Source: DASQUK01 sp963813485
GTDB taxonomy: Bacteria; Actinomycetota; Acidimicrobiia; Acidimicrobiales; VFJN01
Length of the DNA stretch: 64,000 nt
Reading direction: 5' to 3'
Assembly: GCA_963813485.1 (NCBI GenBank)
Contig: CAWEZE010000029.1
Coordinates: 98,653-162,652, forward strand
Below are positions 1-9,058 of the stretch, in pieces. The translations under genes and the position numbers were made by a program. Below the pieces are notes generated by a model. It was not told the DNA's origin and searched no databases. It saw only the letters and a program-made list of their open reading frames with translations. Positions within the stretch are counted from its first letter, which is position 1, and every line of letters starts with the position of its first letter.

Positions 1-119
1 ACCTCGTCACCGACGACGGTGACGGTACCTTCGAAGCCCTCGCAGCGCAGCTCCTCGGCGGCCCGCAGCCCCGCCAGGGACGCCCCGACCACCACGATGG
101 CCCGCGACCGGGCGGTCAT
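1..119 (-). CDS. FAD/NAD(P)-dependent ferredoxin reductase, N-terminus (partial)
   Basis: Only the first 39 or so codons are present; the gene runs off the left edge. The N-terminus reads as a Rossmann beta-alpha-beta unit: a hydrophobic strand, then GASLAGLRAAEELR, then a second strand ending in VVGDE. This is the usual start of pyridine-nucleotide-disulphide ferredoxin reductases. The ATG lies 10 bp after the stop of the ferredoxin gene on the same strand, so the two probably form an electron-transfer operon that feeds a P450 or another oxygenase. The fold is clear. The exact partner is inferred from context. Confidence 0.7.
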   Translation of the reverse strand, partial: MTARSRAIVVVGASLAGLRAAEELRCEGFEGTVTVVGDE

Positions 120-129
120 CCCCGTTTGG

Positions 130-330
130 TCACGTGTCGACGATCGAGATCGCAGCCTTGGGGCAGCGGCGGACGGCCTCTTCGACCTTGGGGCGGAGTT
201 CGTCGGGCGGCGTCTCGTCGAGCACGTACAGGAAGTCGTCGTCGCGGACCTCGAAGACCTCGGGCGCCGCTTCCATGCAGCGGGCGTTGCTCTCACACAG
301 GTCGAAATCAACCACCACGCGGTAGCCCAT
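130..330 (-). CDS. Small ferredoxin (C-x5-C...CP type, probably [3Fe-4S])
   Basis: 66 aa, cytosolic electron carrier. Cysteines occur as C-x5-C (LCESNARC) near the N-terminus and as a distal CP (RRCPKAAI). This three-cysteine pattern is that of the [3Fe-4S] ferredoxins that serve bacterial P450s. Family hallmarks APEVF and the closing AISI stretch are present. The ATG at 330 follows an AGGAGGGG ribosome-binding site. The gene sits directly upstream of a ferredoxin reductase, as expected for a redox pair. A second ferredoxin of the same class lies at 27304-27504. Confidence 0.88.
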   Translation of the reverse strand: MGYRVVVDFDLCESNARCMEAAPEVFEVRDDDFLYVLDETPPDELRPKVEEAVRRCPKAAISIVDT

Positions 331-406
331 CGGCACCCCTCCTATCCATCGGGACCCGAACAAACGTAGCCCTAACGATGGCGACCTCCCGATAGCGTGC
401 TCGCCG

Positions 407-1615
407 GTGACTGCAGCCATCGACATGAGCCGGCGCGACGCCCGGCGGGTGGCGCTGGCGGCCCAGGGTTTCACCGAGCCTCGCCCCCGGGGCCGGGTCG
501 ACCGGCGGCGCTTCCGGCGGGTGCTCGACCGGCTGGCCACCGTGCAGCTCGACTCGGTCAACGTCGTCACCCGCAGCCACGAGCTGGTCTTCTTCGCCCG
601 GCTCGGTCCGTACGACCGCGACGCCTTGAGCCGGTGGCTGTGGGGCAGCCGCGAGGTGTTCGAGTACTGGGGCCACGAGGCATCCCTGCACCCGATCGAG
701 CGCCATCCGTTGCTGCGCTGGCGCATGGCGGGCGAGCACGCCTGGGGCGGGGTCCGCGAGGTGGCCCGCGACAATCCCGAGCTGGTGACGGCGGCGCTGG
801 CCGAGGTGGCCGAGCGGGGCCCGGTCGTCATCGGCGACCTCGACGTCCACCGTGCGTCGCCCCGCACCGAGAGCTGGTGGGGCTGGGGCGAGGGCAAGCG
901 TGTGGTCGAGCACCTCTTCCACACCGGCGAGATCACCGCCATCCGGCGCAACGGCTTCTCCCGTGCGTACCTGCTTCCGGAGCGCTGGATCCCGGCCGAC
1001 GTGCTGGCCGCGCCCACCCCCGACGAGGCCGACGCCCGGCGCCAGCTGCTGTTGGTCGCGGCCCGGGCCCACGGCGTCGGCACCGCCCGCGACCTGGCCG
1101 ACTACTACCGGCTCAACGTCCCGGCGGCGGCCCCGTTGCTGGCGGAGCTGGCGGCCGAGGGGGCGCTGGTGCCGGTGCGCGTGGAGGGCTGGCGCCAGCC
1201 CGCCTACCTGCACCCCGAGGCGCACCTTCCCCGGCGCCGGCTACGGACGCGGGCCCTCCTGTCGCCGTTCGACTCGTTGATCTGGGAGCGCCAGCGGACC
1301 GAGCGGCTGTGGGACTTCGCCTATCGCATCGAGATCTACACGCCAGCCCCCAAGCGCGTGCACGGGTACTACGTGCTGCCGTTCCTGCTGGACGAGGCGC
1401 TGGTCGCCCGCGTGGATCTCAAGGCTGACCGCCGCGCCGGGTTGCTCCGGGTGAAGGCCGCCTGGGCGGAGGACGGCGTGCCCGACCGGGACCGGGTCGC
1501 CTCCGAGCTCGCCGGCGAGCTGGTGGCGATGGCGGCGTGGCTGCGCCTCGGCGAGGGCGTCGCCGTCGACCGCAAGGGCGACCTGGCGCCCGACCTGCGG
1601 CGCGCCGTGCGCTGA
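407..1615 (+). CDS. Winged-helix DNA glycosylase-like protein, YcaQ/AlkZ (HTH_42) family
   Basis: 402 aa from a GTG at 407; an in-frame ATG at 425 is an alternative start. The protein matches the YcaQ/AlkZ superfamily, whose members excise alkylated bases or unhook interstrand crosslinks. Visible landmarks are the N-terminal RRDARRVALAAQGF helix, the TVQLDSVNVV segment, and the conserved ..EVFEYWGHEASLHPIE.. region around residue 90. Q47 and D49 form the QxD signature of the YcaQ branch; the azinomycin-type AlkZ enzymes have QxQ. Known members act on bulky alkylation or crosslink damage. Activity here is inferred from the motif. It is transcribed away from the ferredoxin pair and has no obvious operon partner. 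Confidence 0.85.
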   Translation: MTAAIDMSRRDARRVALAAQGFTEPRPRGRVDRRRFRRVLDRLATVQLDSVNVVTRSHELVFFARLGPYDRDALSRWLWGSREVFEYWGHEASLHPIERHPLLRWRMAGEHAWGGVREVARDNPELVTAALAEVAERGPVVIGDLDVHRASPRTESWWGWGEGKRVVEHLFHTGEITAIRRNGFSRAYLLPERWIPADVLAAPTPDEADARRQLLLVAARAHGVGTARDLADYYRLNVPAAAPLLAELAAEGALVPVRVEGWRQPAYLHPEAHLPRRRLRTRALLSPFDSLIWERQRTERLWDFAYRIEIYTPAPKRVHGYYVLPFLLDEALVARVDLKADRRAGLLRVKAAWAEDGVPDRDRVASELAGELVAMAAWLRLGEGVAVDRKGDLAPDLRRAVR

Positions 1616-1662
1616 CGCCGCGGCACAGGTTGGTTGCACCCGCCCATTCGGCTCGGTGCCCG

Positions 1663-2697
1663 TCATTGGGGTCCCCAGAACGCGTCCTCGGGACGTTCGC
1701 GCACGGCCGGCCGGCGCGACCAGTGGTCAGGCCGCTCGGGCTGTTCCTCACGGCCCGACAGGGTCACGACCCAGCTCGCCAGCGCCGTGGTGAGCGGCAC
1801 CGAGGCCACCAGGCCGATGGATCCGACCAGGGTCTGGACGATCTCGACGGCGAGGGTCTCGGTGGTGAGCACCTCACCCATGGCCAGCCCGGACTGGGTG
1901 AACAACAACAGCATCGGCAGCGCCGCCGCCGTGTAGGCGAGGACCAGGGTGTTGACGGTCGACGCGATGTGATCCCGACCGATGCGGATCCCGGCCGAAT
2001 AGAGCCCACGGGCTCCGACCTGGGGGTCGCTGTGGTGGAGCTCCCAGACGGCGGATACCTGGGTGATGGTCACGTCGTCGAGGACGCCCAGAGCTCCGAT
2101 GATCGTGGCCGCGAGCAGCAGGCCGCGGAAGTCGAGTTCGGGCGCGAACGCCAACAGGTTGACTGCCTCCTCTGACGCCAGGCCGCTGAGGTGGGTGGCG
2201 GCCGCGAAGCCGGCACCTAGGGCGGCGGTCAACAGCAGGCTCGCGATCGTCCCTACGAGCGCGACGGTGGTGCGGTCGCTGACACCGTGGGCGAGGTAGA
2301 TCGTGCTGAGGGCGATGACGATGCCGCCGGTGAGGGCGACCCCGAGCGGCGAGGCGCCCTGCAGCAGCGCCGGGAACACGAAGCCCAGCAACACGCCCAC
2401 GGTGATGCCGATGCCAACCAGCGCCAACAACCCTCGCAGCCGCCCCAGCGCCACCACCGCGACCCCGAAGACCAAGGCCAGGATGACCAGCGGCAGCCCG
2501 CGCTGGACATCGGCGAACGAATAACGCGCCGCGGCGTCGACCTCGGCGCCGGCGTCGTTGAGCACAATGTCGTCGCCCACCGCCAAATTCCCACGCGTCG
2601 GCTGCACGAACCGCCCTATCCGCTCGGCTCCTGAGCCCGTTTCGGGCGCAGTTCTGGTTGCTCTCAGCAACCAATCCGGCGCCAGGAACCTACTCAA
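1663..2697 (-). CDS. YibE/F-like multi-pass membrane protein with a replaced N-terminus
   Basis: 344 aa in the open frame. From about residue 55 it matches YibE/F membrane proteins: several hydrophobic segments, GFVFPALLQG, a central LGVLDDVTITQVSA motif, and SAGIRIGRDHIASTVNTLVLAY. The function of the family is unknown. The usual N-terminal segment (a membrane anchor plus a small extracytoplasmic domain) is missing. In its place the frame reads through a 54-bp piece of a dispersed repeat (2579-2632) and then low-information sequence. No convincing start codon is visible; TTG at 2697 is only the frame limit. The copy may be a truncated pseudogene with an intact core. Confidence 0.75.
   Translation of the reverse strand: MSRFLAPDWLLRATRTAPETGSGAERIGRFVQPTRGNLAVGDDIVLNDAGAEVDAAARYSFADVQRGLPLVILALVFGVAVVALGRLRGLLALVGIGITVGVLLGFVFPALLQGASPLGVALTGGIVIALSTIYLAHGVSDRTTVALVGTIASLLLTAALGAGFAAATHLSGLASEEAVNLLAFAPELDFRGLLLAATIIGALGVLDDVTITQVSAVWELHHSDPQVGARGLYSAGIRIGRDHIASTVNTLVLAYTAAALPMLLLFTQSGLAMGEVLTTETLAVEIVQTLVGSIGLVASVPLTTALASWVVTLSGREEQPERPDHWSRRPAVRERPEDAFWGPQ
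2579..2632 (-). repeat. Dispersed repeat element, partial copy inside the YibE/F frame
   Basis: These 54 bases are identical to 39327-39380, which is one side of the complete element, and near-identical to 17393-17444 in the other orientation. The copy ends with CCTATCCGCTCGGCTCCT, the conserved outer end of the element. It is translated within the YibE/F frame as residues that cannot belong to that family. Confidence 0.85.
2656..2672 (-). terminator. Short hairpin downstream of the nitroreductase
   Basis: A perfect 7-bp inverted repeat, GGTTGCT and AGCAACC, around a 3-nt loop. It lies about 35 bp past the nitroreductase stop on the same strand. There is no T-run, so it is at best a weak terminator. 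Confidence 0.35.
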
Positions 2698-2706
2698 TGC
2701 CGCCGA

Positions 2707-3310
2707 TCAGGGCGGGTAGCGGTCGATGTAGGTCTTGCCGGCGGCCGGCTTCCGCCGGGGTGCACCGAGGGGGCGGGCCGGGCGGCCGATAGGCACGACG
2801 GCGATCGGCTCGATCCCCTCGGGAAGCTCGACGATGCTGCCGCAGCTCGGCGGACGCCACGGTGGCGAGCGTCATGAGGGCGGAGCCGTAGCCCAATGCG
2901 TTGGCCGCCAGGAGCAGGTTCTGTACCGCCGGGAAGATCGACGCCCCCAACATGCGCCGGGTGGTGGCGTCGCGGCCGTCGCCGGCCACCACCACCAGCA
3001 CCGGGGCGCCGCCGAAGCCCGAGCGGACCGAGCCGTCGACCTCGGCGAACAGGTCGGCCGCCAGGCGCGGCCGCGAGTGCTGACCGGCGCCCCCGTCCCA
3101 CAACCGCCGGGTCAGCTCGGCGATGCGCCGCCGCTGATCGGCGTCCCGCACGACGACGAACACCCAGGGCTGCGCGTTCTCTGCGCTCGGGGCGTGGACG
3201 GCGGCGTCGAGGATCCGGGCGACGTCGTCATCGGGCACGGGATCGGGCGCGAAGTGGCGGCACGCCCGCTGGCGCGCCACCACGTCGAAGAAGAAAGGAC
3301 CCTGGCTCAA
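2707..3310 (-). CDS. Nitroreductase family protein (frameshifted near its C-terminus)
   Basis: FMN-dependent nitroreductase-type oxidoreductase of about 200 aa. Family landmarks are RQRACRHFAPDPVPDDDV at the N-terminus (phosphate-binding arginines), then APSAENAQPWVFVVV, and a central LLLAANALGYGSALMT helix. After ..VASAELRQ, near 2838, similarity jumps one frame and continues through LPEGIEPIAVVPIGRP to a stop at 2707. One base has been gained or lost there. The unshifted frame ends at 2690. The start is probably TTG at 3310. An unusually long operator-like palindrome lies 11 bp upstream (3321-3346). Confidence 0.75.
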
Positions 3311-3320
3311 GCGCCGGCAG

Positions 3321-3346
3321 GCTAGCTGACACGGATGTCAGCTAGC
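3321..3346. promoter_or_regulatory. Operator-like palindrome with a TGAC-N6-GTCA core
   Basis: Two perfect 10-bp arms, GCTAGCTGAC and GTCAGCTAGC, flank the spacer ACGGAT. The core (3327-3340) matches the recurrent TGAC-N6-GTCA motif found elsewhere in the window. It sits immediately upstream of the nitroreductase and just past the end of the subtilase gene, so an operator is the likeliest role. As RNA it could also fold as a hairpin. Confidence 0.6.
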
Positions 3347-3371
3347 CCCCGGCGCAAGATGGGGTGACGGG

Positions 3372-5131
3372 CTACCGGCGGGCCACGGCGGCGGCGGCGT
3401 TGACGATGCCCTCGCCGTAGAGGCCGTTGTCGTCGGTCGTGCCCTCGCAGATGGCGTTGAACTCGGCGGGGCGGCCCTCGTCGGTGTAGATCTCCACACC
3501 TCCCGCCGGGCAGGCATGGTCGGTGGCGCTGTCCTCGATGATGCTGCCGACCGTGTCGGGGTCGAGCGAGTTGCCGCCGCGCCCCCGCTGGCCGTGCTCC
3601 TCGATGACCAGGGCCGCCAGCGCCGGCGACGTGCGGCGACGCCATCGACGTGCCCTGCAGGTACGTGTAGAAGCCGCAGTTGTTGCCCCGCCGATCGCAC
3701 GACCGTGACCGAGAAGTCGTCGAGGGGCTGCCGTTCGGTCGTCGGCGAGTCCCTCGTCGATCGCTACCGGCAGCGGGTAGCGTCGACAGCACGAGGTTGC
3801 CCGGCGTCTGGAACTGCGGCGTGCCGACGAAGTCACGGAACCAGCCACCCGGCGCCGAGACCTCGGGGATGCCGAGGCCGTAGTTGGAGTAGTCGGACTT
3901 GGTGGTCGACGGGCCGACCGACGGACACGCTGATCACGTGCGGGCCCTCGGTGGGCAGGTCGAGGCAGTCGTTGGTCACGGTGCGCTCGACCTCGGTGTC
4001 CGAGCGGGAAGTCGGGGCTGATCGTCGTCGAACCGCGTCGGCAGTCGCAGTAGTCGGCGTGGCTGTTGCCAGCGCCGCCACCGAGCGTCACGCCATGGTC
4101 GTGGGCGTACTCGAGCGGCGGCCGTGACCGTCTGCCTGATGAACGCCTGCTCGGCCAGCTCCTCGGGCGTGGCCGGCGTCCGGAGATGTAGTCGTCGAGC
4201 GAGTCGCAGTTGTAGAGCCACGGGTCGGTGAAGAAGCTCATGTTGACCACGTCGAGGCCGGCGTCGCCCGCGTAGGTGAGCGCGGCCACCGTCTCGAAGA
4301 GGAAGAAGAAGCCCGAGTCCTGGCCGGCCCGGACGTTGACGAGCGTGGCATCGGGGGCCACGCCCTCGGTGCCGAGCCGGTTGCGGGCGGCGCCGACGAT
4401 GCCCGGCAACGTGCGGTGCCGTGGCCGTTCTCGTCGACGTTGGCGGGGTCGATGCAGGTCGGCACCTCGCACGGCCCGTCGATCGACGGGATGTCCATCG
4501 TGAAGTTACGGGACAGACGCGGCGTTGAAGTTGGGAGCGAGGTCGGGGTGGCTGGCGTCGACGCCCGTGTCGATGATGCCGACGGTGACACCCTTGCCGG
4601 TCGCCCGGCGGTGGGCGCCGTCGGTGTGGCACCGATCATCCGCATGTCCCATTGGCGGTCGGCCAGCGGCTCGGCCCCCCTGGCCGCCTTGCCCGACTTG
4701 GGCTGGGCCGCCCCTCGGCGGGCCGCGGCCGCTCCGGTCGGCGCTGGTCGGCCGCTCCTCGGCGAAGCGATGCGGTTGCCCCGGTCGGGACGTCCCCACC
4801 GAGTGGTTGCGGGCGGCGCCCGTCACGGCGGCGGTGGCCTGGGCGTCGGCGATGAAGTCCTGGATTCGACGACGTGACCGAGCGCGATGCGCAGGTGCTC
4901 GTTGACATCGACCACCTGGCCGCCGGCTGCGGCCCGACGGCCGCGGTCACAGCGGCGGCATCGCCCTCGATAGGACGACGACGATACTCGCCGCTGCCCT
5001 GCGGTTGAGCCGGGCGATCGGTCGCGGTGGATCGGGCGGGTGCGGTCGGAGTGGCGGCCGCGGCGCAGTGAGGTCGCCACGAGGGCCACAGCGCCCAGCG
5101 ACGCACCCGCGACGAAGCGGATCCTGCGCAT
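3372..5131 (-). pseudogene. Secreted S8 (subtilisin-like) serine peptidase, multiply frameshifted
   Basis: The reading frame is broken at least five times, but all three catalytic blocks survive in order. They are Asp in GVTVGIIDTGVDASHPDL (near 4570), His in NGHGTHVAGI (near 4415, partly across a shift), and Ser in GTSMASPHVA (near 3645). The start at 5131 opens with a signal peptide, MRRIRFVAGASLGAVALVA. A VVVLSRA strand near 4960 may belong to an inhibitor-like prodomain. A secreted protease of about 580 residues is implied. The density of indels over an otherwise conserved protein suggests either local sequence error or a recent pseudogene. Confidence 0.7.
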
Positions 5132-5269
5132 GCATATCCCCCTGAATCTTGGTGTCGGCCAGACGTGTACTGGCCGGCGGCCTACACCCTAGGCAAATTG
5201 CCCAGACGTTGCCTCGAAGTCTGGACGGTTCGCACGTTGCTCCCCGGGCTGATAGCGTGACAGGCCTAG

Positions 5270-6301
5270 TTACCCGGAATCCGGGGCGTCGACGAAACCA
5301 CCGAGCGTCCGCGGCGGAGCGGCGGAAGTGCCGCGAGGGGACGGCCTGCAGTCCGCGGCGATGGTCGTCAGGATCTCCGCGCCGCCGTCGTTGACCAGGA
5401 GGGTGTGCTCGAACTGGGCGGTGCGGCGCCGGTCGACCGTGACCGCCGTCCAGCCGTCGCTCCAGAGCTGGTGCTGCCACGCACCCATGGTGATCATCGG
5501 CTCGATGGTGAACGTCATACCCGGCTCGATGATGGTCGTCGCCCGCGGGTCGTCGTAGTGCGGGATCTGCAGATCGCTGTGGAACTGCTCGCCGATGCCG
5601 TGCCCGACGAACGCGCGCACGACCCCGTAGCCGTGTCCCTCGGCGTGCGCCTGGATGGCGCGGCCGATGTCGCGGATCGGGCGGCCCGGGGAAGCCGCGG
5701 CGATGCCCCGGTCCAGGCACTCGCGGGTCACGCGGATCAGGTCGGCCGACCCCTCGTCGATGGTGCCGACCGGGAAGGTGGCGTTGGTATCGCCGTGCAC
5801 GCCGTCGAGGAAGATGGTGACGTCGAGGTTGACGATGTCGCCGTCGATCAGCGCGCGGTCGTCGGGGATGCCGTGGCAGATGACCTCGTTGACCGACGTG
5901 CAGAGCGACTTGGGGAAGGCGCCGTAGTTGAGCGGGCTGGGGTAGCCACCCCGCCTGATGCACTCTTCGTGGCACAGCGCATCGAGCTCGTCGGTGGTGA
6001 CGCCCGGCGCTACCGCCGCGCCCACGATCTGCAGCACCTCGGCGGCGGCCCGGCCCGCCCGGCGCATGCGCTCGATCACCTCGGGCGGTCGCACATGCGA
6101 TTCGGCGCGCCGCACCGCCACTCCGGTCTCGGCGTAGGGCGGACGCGGGATGTCTGCGGGCACCGGGCGGCGCGGGCCGACGCGCCCGGGACGGATGTGG
6201 TCGGTGCTGGCCTTGTGGCAGCGCTTGAACTTGCGGCCGCTGCCGCACCAGCAGGGGTCGTTGGCCTTGAGGGCGAGTGCGGTCATCGAGCTGGTCGCCA
6301 T
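5270..6301 (-). CDS. map: Type I methionine aminopeptidase with an N-terminal SEC-C zinc motif
   Basis: 343 aa. It removes the initiator methionine from nascent proteins in the cytosol. Residues about 13-30 (NDPCWCGSGRKFKRCHK) are a SEC-C zinc motif, as in the long actinobacterial MAP forms. The pita-bread catalytic domain keeps its metal ligands: the His in VICHGIP, the two Asp in NLDVTIFLDGVHGDTNATF, His in GHGIGEQFHSD, Glu in FTIEPMI, and Glu in AQFEHTLLV. The last 25 residues are low-information and may be read-through. It lies alone, divergent from the MenC gene. Confidence 0.93.
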   Translation of the reverse strand: MATSSMTALALKANDPCWCGSGRKFKRCHKASTDHIRPGRVGPRRPVPADIPRPPYAETGVAVRRAESHVRPPEVIERMRRAGRAAAEVLQIVGAAVAPGVTTDELDALCHEECIRRGGYPSPLNYGAFPKSLCTSVNEVICHGIPDDRALIDGDIVNLDVTIFLDGVHGDTNATFPVGTIDEGSADLIRVTRECLDRGIAAASPGRPIRDIGRAIQAHAEGHGYGVVRAFVGHGIGEQFHSDLQIPHYDDPRATTIIEPGMTFTIEPMITMGAWQHQLWSDGWTAVTVDRRRTAQFEHTLLVNDGGAEILTTIAADCRPSPRGTSAAPPRTLGGFVDAPDSG

Positions 6302-6552
6302 GACCCGTCCAGGCTACAGACCGCGACGGGGCAGCGCTGTCGGCTTCCCGTGCACCGGGCCGGATCGCGTCGCGTACGACCTGCTCGGCCAGCTCGATCC
6401 GGGCGCGGCCGCCCCGACCGAGGAGCCAGAGATGGATACTGCCGCCGCATGAACTCGGGCGGGACCACCCCGCACGGCGGGCGGCGCGGAATGATGGGGT
6501 CCGGCAACCCACGCCCGGACCCCGTCGGGCGGGACACCGCGAGGAGGTGACG

Positions 6553-7662
6553 ATGCAGGTCGTGCTCGAGGGCGTCGAGCTGCGCGTCGTGCAGATGCCC
6601 CTCGCCGAGCCCTTCGTCACCGCCCACGGCACCCGTCGTAACCGCGAGCTCGTGGTCGTGCGGGCCGTGGCCGCCGAGGGACCTGCGGGGTGGGGCGAGT
6701 GCGTGGCCGAGCCGGAGCCGACCTACTGGCCGGAGTACTCCGCCAGCGCGCTGCACGTGCTGGAGCACCACCTGGTCCCCCGCCTGCTCGAGGGCCGGTC
6801 GCTGCGTGAGGTCCGGGGCCACCACATGGCCAAGGCCGCCCTCGAGTGCGCGGCCCTCGACGCCGGTCTGCGGGCCGAGGGGCGGTCGGTGGCGGCCTTC
6901 CTCGGCGCCACCCGCCCGGTCGTGCCCACCGGCATCGCCATCGGCATCGCCCGGACCGTCGACGGCCTGATCGAGGCCGTCGTCCGCTGGCGCGACCAGG
7001 GCCACCGCGCGTTCAAGATCAAGGTCCGCCCCGGCTGGGACGTCGAGCCGGTGGGCGCCGTGCGCGACGACGTCGGTGACGAGGTCGCCCTCCTGGTGGA
7101 CGCCAATGGCAGCTTCCGCAGCGACAACCCCGACGACATGGCGATCCTCGGACGGCTGGCGGCGCCCGACCTGGGGCTGGTCGCCATCGAGCAGCCGTTC
7201 GCGCCCGACGACCTCGTGGGGCACGCCCGCCTGGCCCGCCAGATCGACGTGCCTGTGTGCCTCGACGAGTCGATCGGCTCGCTGGCCGACCTCGACACGG
7301 CGCTGGCGCTCGGGGCGTGCGGCGCGGTGAGCCTGAAGGCCGGGCGCGTCGGCGGGCTCGTCGAGTCCCGCCGGGTGCACCAGCGCTGCCGCGACGCCGG
7401 CGTGTCGCTGCGCTGCGGCGGCATGCTCGAGACCGGCATCGGCCGTGCCGTCAACCTGGCCATCGCCGCGCTGCCCGGGTGCAACCTGCCGCCCGACCTG
7501 GGTCCGTCGTCTCGCTACTTCGCGACCGACCTCACGCCCCCGTTCGACTCGCGGGGTGGCACGATGATCGTGCCCAGCGGGCCCGGCCTCGGCGTCGAGC
7601 CGCTGGCGGAGGTGCTCGAGGACATGACGGTGAGCAAGCGCATGCTGCGGGCCGCGACATGA
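6553..7662 (+). CDS. menC: o-Succinylbenzoate synthase / N-acylamino acid racemase (enolase superfamily)
   Basis: 369 aa from the ATG at 6553, after the strong ribosome-binding site GAGGAGGTGA. It is a muconate-lactonizing-type barrel of the MenC/NAAAR group. Visible catalytic elements are FKIKVRPGWD (acid/base Lys), LLVDANGSF (metal Asp), VAIEQPFAPDD (metal Glu), CLDESIGS (metal Asp) and VSLKAGRVGG (second Lys). MenC dehydrates SHCHC to o-succinylbenzoate in menaquinone synthesis; some relatives racemize N-acylamino acids. No other men genes are nearby, so MenC versus racemase is not settled. Its stop overlaps the ATG of the next gene by 4 bp, so the two are probably co-transcribed. Confidence 0.85.
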   Translation: MQVVLEGVELRVVQMPLAEPFVTAHGTRRNRELVVVRAVAAEGPAGWGECVAEPEPTYWPEYSASALHVLEHHLVPRLLEGRSLREVRGHHMAKAALECAALDAGLRAEGRSVAAFLGATRPVVPTGIAIGIARTVDGLIEAVVRWRDQGHRAFKIKVRPGWDVEPVGAVRDDVGDEVALLVDANGSFRSDNPDDMAILGRLAAPDLGLVAIEQPFAPDDLVGHARLARQIDVPVCLDESIGSLADLDTALALGACGAVSLKAGRVGGLVESRRVHQRCRDAGVSLRCGGMLETGIGRAVNLAIAALPGCNLPPDLGPSSRYFATDLTPPFDSRGGTMIVPSGPGLGVEPLAEVLEDMTVSKRMLRAAT

Positions 7663-8939
7663 CGGCCGGGGAACCCGCGGAGCCCGGGTCCGTGGCCGCC
7701 CACGGGTTGCCGGTGACCGCCGACGACGTCGTGGCCGCCGCCGAGCGCCTCGCCGGGTCGATCGAACGCACCCCCAGCGCCCATTCCCGGACGCTGTCTC
7801 ATGTGCTGGGGTGCCACGTGGTGGTGAAGTTCGAGAACCTGCAGTTCGTCGCGTCGTTCAAGGAACGTGGCGCGCTGAACAAGCTGCTCCAGCTCGACGA
7901 CGGCGAGCGGGCCAAAGGCGTCGTCGCCATGTCGGCCGGCAACCACGCCCAGGCCGTCGCCTACCACGCCAGTCGGCTCGGAATCGACGCCACCATCGTC
8001 ATGCCCACGAACACGCCGTTCGTGAAGGTGCAACGCACCCGCGAGCTGGGGGCGACCGTCGTGCTCCGGGGCGACGGCCTGGCCGAGGCCGAAGCCGAGG
8101 CCCTGCGCCTGGCCGGCGACGAGGGCCGGACCTACGTGCATCCCTTCGACGACCCCGCGGTGATCGCCGGGCAGGGGACCTGCGCGCTGGAGATGCTGGC
8201 CGACGACCCCGACCTCGACGCCTTGGTGGTGCCCGTCGGCGGCGGAGGCCTGTTCGCGGGCATGGCGGTGGCGGCCCGGAGCCTGTCGCCGTCGATCGAG
8301 CTCGTCGGCGTCCAGACCGAGCGCTATCCATCCATGGCCGCCCGCGTCAGACAGGCGGATTGGCCGTGCGGTGGACCGACCATCGCCGAGGGCATCGCCG
8401 TCCCCCGAGCCGGCGACCTGACCGGCCGGATCATCGCCGCCCTGGCCGACGACGTGATCACGGTGAGCGAGGAGAGCATCGAGCAGGGCATGAACCTGCT
8501 GCTGGAGATCGAGAAGGTGGTGGCCGAGGGGGCCGGCGCCGCCGGTGTCGCCGCCCTGGTGGAGCAGCGGGAGCGCTTCGCCGGCAAGAAGGTAGGTGTG
8601 GTGATCACCGGTGGCAACGTCGACCCGCGGCTGCTGGCGTCGGTCATCATGCGGGGACTGATCCGCAGCGGCCGGCTGACCCGCCTGCACGTCGAGGTGC
8701 CCGACGTCCCCGGCAGCATGGGTGACGTGGCCACGATCCTCGGGCGGGCCGGGGCCAACATCGTCGAGATCCTGCACCAGCGCATGTTCGTGGACATGTC
8801 CGCCAAGTCGGCCGAGATCGAGGTAACGATCGAGACCCTCGACAAGCACCACGTCCACCGCGTGGTCGCCGCCCTCGAGGACGCCGGCTACACGGCCTCG
8901 CTCGGCCGCTTCACCCACCGCGAGGTCCCGCCGGCCTGA
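7659..8939 (+). CDS. ilvA: Threonine ammonia-lyase with a C-terminal ACT domain
   Basis: 426 aa, PLP enzyme that converts threonine to 2-oxobutyrate, the first step toward isoleucine or in threonine catabolism. Motifs are SFKERGALNK (PLP lysine, about residue 70), MSAGNHAQAVAYHA, the phosphate-binding GGGGLFAG, and ITGGNVDP. Residues about 345-420 form one ACT domain (VEVPDVPGSMGDVATILG), typical of the catabolic/TdcB-like and many actinobacterial forms. It is translationally coupled to the MenC-like gene by an ATGA overlap. Confidence 0.92.
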   Translation: MTAGEPAEPGSVAAHGLPVTADDVVAAAERLAGSIERTPSAHSRTLSHVLGCHVVVKFENLQFVASFKERGALNKLLQLDDGERAKGVVAMSAGNHAQAVAYHASRLGIDATIVMPTNTPFVKVQRTRELGATVVLRGDGLAEAEAEALRLAGDEGRTYVHPFDDPAVIAGQGTCALEMLADDPDLDALVVPVGGGGLFAGMAVAARSLSPSIELVGVQTERYPSMAARVRQADWPCGGPTIAEGIAVPRAGDLTGRIIAALADDVITVSEESIEQGMNLLLEIEKVVAEGAGAAGVAALVEQRERFAGKKVGVVITGGNVDPRLLASVIMRGLIRSGRLTRLHVEVPDVPGSMGDVATILGRAGANIVEILHQRMFVDMSAKSAEIEVTIETLDKHHVHRVVAALEDAGYTASLGRFTHREVPPA

Positions 8940-9058
8940 CGAGCCGAGCCACCGCTGCCGCCCCACGGGCAGGGGCGAGCGCCGGCAGCTTCCGGCGCCG
9001 CACCTCGACGTCGGACTCCCGAGATTCGGCGGGAGCCCGCGGGGGTACGCGTGTGGGC

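Noticed and set aside
4947..6632. Long minus-strand open frame through the aminopeptidase and subtilase start
   Set aside because: It is an Arg/Pro-rich antisense-type frame. The aminopeptidase motifs are in a different frame.
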